From contig CATLGV010000016.1 of the NCBI GenBank assembly GCA_949948735.1, positions 1 through 64,000 on the forward strand: a stretch of 64,000 nt of DNA, in the 5' to 3' direction. The notes under the pieces are model-generated. The model worked only from the letters and a program-made list of their open reading frames with translations, had not been told where the DNA came from and made no database searches. This document shows positions 61,266 to 64,000 of this stretch, piece by piece. The translations under genes were made by a program, and so were the position numbers. The stretch's first letter is position 1. Every line of letters starts with the position of its first letter. The DNA comes from an uncultured Lachnospiraceae bacterium. Its GTDB lineage: Bacteria; Bacillota; Clostridia; Lachnospirales; Lachnospiraceae.

Positions 61266-61905
61266 AATTAAGAATTTGGCGTGGTTTGCCCGGCCGCCGA
61301 AGTTCGGAAAACGCATGGCGATGATGCTCTGCGGCGTGACTGCGCAGGGCTTGGGGCTTTCCCTGCTGCGGGCGATCAATCTGGGCACGGATCCCTGTTC
61401 ATGCCTGACGCAGGGCGTTACCAACTATGTAAACCTGAGCTTCGGTACCTGCCAGTTTCTGTGCCACCTGGTGACCTTTGTGTTTGTCGTGCGCTATGAT
61501 TTGAGCAGGATTGGCTTTGGCACGATTGGGAATATGTGTTTTCTGGGGTATATATCGGATTTTTTCCGGTGGATTTGGTCGCTGATTCTTCCGGCAGGCT
61601 TTTTTGAGCTGACAGTCAGCCGGTACGCGCTGCTGCTTCCGGCGCTTGCGATATTTCTGGTGGGCGCGGCGGCTTATATATGCGCGGGCCTTGGCTCCTC
61701 TCCGTATGACGCAATGCCGTTTATTCTGTCCACGCATATCAAACGCTTTTCGTTTAAGGCAATACGCATGACATGGGACATCGCTTTTATGCTTGGCGGC
61801 CTTGTGCTTGGCGGGGACGTCGGTATTGTGACGATTCTGGTGGCGTTTTTCCTGGGGCCGATGATTACGCTGATGCAGAAAAAGATGGAAGTGTTGTTGG
61901 ATTAA
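61255..61905 (+). CDS. YczE/YitT-family integral membrane protein
   Basis: 216 aa from ATG 61255, which overlaps the end of the ClpX gene by 11 bp. About five hydrophobic helices are visible. Family-like blocks are GLSLLRAINLGTDPCSCLTQGV in the first third and AAAYICAGLGSSPYDAMPFILS in the second: two related half-repeats (LGTDPC / LGSSPYD) typical of YczE/YyaS/YitT proteins. Their molecular function is not settled; some are suggested transporters or regulators of surface behaviour. Overlap with clpX suggests coupled translation but no obvious functional link. Confidence 0.78.
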   Translation: MNFKIKNLAWFARPPKFGKRMAMMLCGVTAQGLGLSLLRAINLGTDPCSCLTQGVTNYVNLSFGTCQFLCHLVTFVFVVRYDLSRIGFGTIGNMCFLGYISDFFRWIWSLILPAGFFELTVSRYALLLPALAIFLVGAAAYICAGLGSSPYDAMPFILSTHIKRFSFKAIRMTWDIAFMLGGLVLGGDVGIVTILVAFFLGPMITLMQKKMEVLLD

Positions 61906-61917
61906 GGGAATATTCGG

Positions 61918-62712
61918 ATGACCAAACTCGAGGCGTACTACAACAAATTTAACGAGGAAAAGCGGCTGGGTTCCCGTCACGGACAGGTGGAATACCGTGT
62001 CTCAATGGAATACATTCACCGGTTTCTGGCGGCTTGTGAGGCCGGCGGAGCCGCCAGGCAGGAAATAAAGCTTTTGGATATCGGCGCGGGAACAGGGCGC
62101 TACAGCGTGGCGCTCGCCGACGAGGGCTATGATGTGACGGCGGTGGAGCTTGTGCGGTATAATCTGGGTATACTAAAGAAAAAGGCAAGCGCCGTAAAGG
62201 CGATGCAGGGGAATGCGCTGAGCCTGAAAAAGCTTGCGGACAATGTGTTTGATGTGACGCTGTTGTTTGGGCCGATGTATCATTTGTTTTCATTTGAGGA
62301 AAAGCTGCGGGCGCTTGCGGAAGCGAAGCGGGTCACAAAGACAGGCGGCGTCATATTTGCAGCCTATTGTATGAATGAGTACGGTGTGATCAGCTATGCG
62401 TTTAAGGAGCGCAATGTGCTTGCGTGCATGGAGGAGCAGCGTCTGACGCGGGATTTCCATACGGTTGCGGATGAGAAGGCGCTGTATGATTATGTGCGCG
62501 TGGAGGATATTGACGCCCTGAACCGGGCGGCCGGCCTGGAACGTCTGAAGCTCTTTTCGCCGGACGGCCCGGCCAATTATATGCGGCCGTTTCTGAACCG
62601 TCTGACGGATGAAGAATTTGAGGCCTTTGTGCAGTACCAGCTTGCAACATGCGAACGGCAGGATTTGATCGGGGCAGGGGCGCACACCGTGGATATTCTG
62701 CGAAAAATCTGA
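61918..62712 (+). CDS. Class I SAM-dependent methyltransferase
   Basis: 264 aa, 12 bases after the previous stop. The start MTKLEAYYNKFNEEKRLGSRHGQVEY is common in small clostridial methyltransferases. Motif I (LLDIGAGTGRYSVALA) lies near residue 55, motif II YDVTAVELV near 77, and motif IV FDVTLLFGPMYHLFS near 118, where a catalytic carboxylate or histidine would sit. It resembles the many free-standing enzymes of unknown substrate in Firmicutes. No neighbour suggests the acceptor. Confidence 0.85.
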   Translation: MTKLEAYYNKFNEEKRLGSRHGQVEYRVSMEYIHRFLAACEAGGAARQEIKLLDIGAGTGRYSVALADEGYDVTAVELVRYNLGILKKKASAVKAMQGNALSLKKLADNVFDVTLLFGPMYHLFSFEEKLRALAEAKRVTKTGGVIFAAYCMNEYGVISYAFKERNVLACMEEQRLTRDFHTVADEKALYDYVRVEDIDALNRAAGLERLKLFSPDGPANYMRPFLNRLTDEEFEAFVQYQLATCERQDLIGAGAHTVDILRKI

Positions 62713-62729
62713 TAACAGGAGGAAGAGCG

Positions 62730-64000
62730 ATGGATATAAATCGGGTATTGGATGAGCTGGATGCTCTTTTTGCGGAAGAAAAAACCGGTGAAATCGAGGA
62801 CTTTCTGTCGTCCGCCATTGCGCGGGCGCGTGCGGAGGGGAATCAGGAGGCGGAGCTGATTTTATACAGTGAGCTGATTGGATTTTACCGGGAAACAGGC
62901 CAGTATGATAAATCTGTGTCGTGCTGTAACAGAGCGATTGGGCTGATGGAGGAGATGCAGATTCAGGGGACGATTCCGTATGCCACCGTGCTTTTGAATA
63001 TCGCGAACGCCTACCGTGCCGCAGGCCTGCTTTCGGAGTCGCTGGAATATTATAACCGGGTGCTGCCGGTCTATGATCAGGTACTGGATCCGGATGATAT
63101 GTATTATGCATCGCTTTACAACAATCTCAGCCTGCTGTATCAGGAGATGGGGGATTTCGGCGCGGCAAAGGAGCAGCTTGAAAAGGCGCTTGACATTGTA
63201 AAGGGCAAGGCGGATACGCAGTTCGAGATTGCCGTGACTTATGCCAATCTCGCCAATACCTGCATTGAGCTTGGCGAGGATGACCAGGCGAAAGCGCAGG
63301 CGGAGGAGGCAATCCGTATTTTTGAGGAGATCGGCGTTGATGACGCGCATTACAGCGCGGCGCTTTCTGCGCTCGGCAGCCTTTATTATATGGAAAAGAA
63401 TTACGAGGAAGCCTGTGCGGTTATGGAAAAGAGCCGCGACTGTGTGGCAAAATATCTCGGGACGGAGAATGTGCAGTACGAGCGGTTAAGCGAAAACATC
63501 GCGATTATCCGCCTCAAGCTGGGGAAGAAGGCGGCCGACGGGGAGCCGGAGGGGCTTTCGGAGGAAACGTCGTCTTGGGAAGAGCCGACGGAGAATGCGG
63601 AATCGGAGACAGCGAAAGCGGCGGCGGAGCCTATGCGGGAAGAGCCGATAGAGAATGCGGAATCGGAGACAGCGGAAGCAGCGGCGGAGCCTGTGTGGGA
63701 AGAGTCGACGGAGAATGTGGAATCGGAGACAGCGAAAGCGGCGGCGGAGCCTATGCGGGAAGAGCCGACGGAGAATGTGGAATCGGAGACAGCGAAAGCG
63801 GCGGCGGAGCCTATGTGGGAAGAGCCGATAGAGAATACAGAGCCGGAGGGGCTTTCGGAGGAAACGTCGTCTTGGGAAGAGCCGACGGCGGAGTCTGTCT
63901 TGGAAGAGCCGATGGCGGATGCAGAGATGGAGGCCGCAGAAGCAGCGGCGGCAGAGCCTATGTGGGAAGAGCCGGCGGAGAATGAAGAATCGGAGACAGC
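62730..64000 (+). CDS. TPR-repeat protein with acidic tandem-repeat tail (runs off the window)
   Basis: At least 423 codons from ATG 62730 (AGGAGG upstream, 17 bases after the methyltransferase stop), no stop before 64000. Residues about 40-260 hold at least five tetratricopeptide helical hairpins (NIANAYRAAGLLSESLEYYNRV, NNLSLLYQEMGDFGAAKEQLE, NLANTCIELGEDDQAKAQAEE, LGSLYYMEKNYEEACAVMEKS). TPRs bind partner proteins. From residue 272 a very acidic repetitive tail begins, with a 20-residue unit (WEEPTENAESETAKAAAEPM type) encoded by a 60-bp repeat. No signal peptide is seen, so the TPR part is probably cytoplasmic. The partner and function are unknown. Confidence 0.8.
   Translation, partial: MDINRVLDELDALFAEEKTGEIEDFLSSAIARARAEGNQEAELILYSELIGFYRETGQYDKSVSCCNRAIGLMEEMQIQGTIPYATVLLNIANAYRAAGLLSESLEYYNRVLPVYDQVLDPDDMYYASLYNNLSLLYQEMGDFGAAKEQLEKALDIVKGKADTQFEIAVTYANLANTCIELGEDDQAKAQAEEAIRIFEEIGVDDAHYSAALSALGSLYYMEKNYEEACAVMEKSRDCVAKYLGTENVQYERLSENIAIIRLKLGKKAADGEPEGLSEETSSWEEPTENAESETAKAAAEPMREEPIENAESETAEAAAEPVWEESTENVESETAKAAAEPMREEPTENVESETAKAAAEPMWEEPIENTEPEGLSEETSSWEEPTAESVLEEPMADAEMEAAEAAAAEPMWEEPAENEESET
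63543..63890 (+). repeat. 60-bp tandem repeats and a 48-bp long-range copy
   Basis: Four near-identical 60-bp units occupy 63577-63636, 63637-63696, 63697-63756 and 63757-63816, and a diverging unit follows. A separate segment of about 48 bases at 63543-63590 recurs at 63840-63887, 297 bp away. All copies keep the frame. Confidence 0.9.

Noticed and set aside
63577-63816. CRISPR-like repeat array
   Set aside because: Repeats are contiguous 60-bp in-frame coding units without spacers.

Overview
The window looks like a chromosomal segment of a Gram-positive clostridial bacterium, most likely a Lachnospiraceae-type gut Firmicute. The grounds are moderately high GC, purine-rich ribosome binding sites, sigma-A-like promoters with 17-18 bp spacers, lipobox lipoproteins, LCP and GH25 cell-wall proteins, a Tn4451-type serine recombinase tail, and families typical of that group (DUF6020, DUF6077, GtrII, LIC_10190, YczE/YitT). 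Species and family assignment are inference; no rRNA or tRNA gene was seen.

Layout. (1) 1-81 is the last 26 codons of a large serine recombinase, the right end of an integrated element. The reading frame straight after its stop (82-1023) is the 3' part of another gene with no usable start, so the element has apparently split it. (2) 82-7939 is a tight co-directional cluster: the truncated gene, a protein kinase-NACHT ATPase with a transmembrane segment and an outside domain, a lipoprotein overlapping it, and a second NACHT ATPase with a possible degenerate nuclease-like domain and C-terminal pentapeptide repeats. This is the most novel part of the window: a candidate membrane-spanning STAND signalling or defence system, perhaps disabled by the insertion. 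(3) 8082-25368 holds surface-glycan genes: glycosyltransferases, GtrB/GtrII-type decoration enzymes, multi-membrane glycan proteins, a polyprenyl-phosphate sugar transferase, a WecG/TagA enzyme, a YdjC-type deacetylase, an SGNH lipoprotein and a small flippase pair. (4) 25606-33468 holds rmlB, rmlA and rmlC (dTDP-rhamnose; no rmlD seen) interleaved with two membrane-anchored GH25 muramidases. One of these has a very acidic, tyrosine-rich repetitive cytoplasmic tail. (5) 33475-44527 is an ABC-transporter glycan export module: Wzm permease, Wzt ATPase with a glycan-binding tail, a methyltransferase/kinase-like protein that may cap chains, and three large GT2 proteins. (6) 44650-47199 is a less orderly stretch: an AraC-type regulator and a GyrI-like gene, each broken by one extra base in a homopolymer, a gene fragment, and an AT-rich pair of unknown genes. 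(7) 47539-58137 returns to sugar and wall metabolism: phosphoglucomutase, GtrA, GT2s, a second polyprenyl-phosphate sugar transferase, an LCP ligase and glmS. (8) 58176-64000 holds an HtrA protease, a ClpX-like unfoldase, a YczE/YitT membrane protein, a methyltransferase and a TPR protein with 60-bp tandem repeats that runs off the window.

How it fits together. Phosphoglucomutase, RmlA/B/C and GlmS supply activated sugars. Two polyprenyl-phosphate glycosyl-1-phosphate transferases could start chains and the many GT2/GT4 enzymes extend them. Wzm/Wzt would export a capped rhamnose-containing polymer, GtrA/GtrB/GtrII-like proteins would add side groups outside, LCP would attach the product to peptidoglycan, and the GH25 enzymes would remodel peptidoglycan. 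This pathway is inferred from family membership and gene order. Starts were chosen from visible ribosome binding sites and often differ from the longest possible reading frame.
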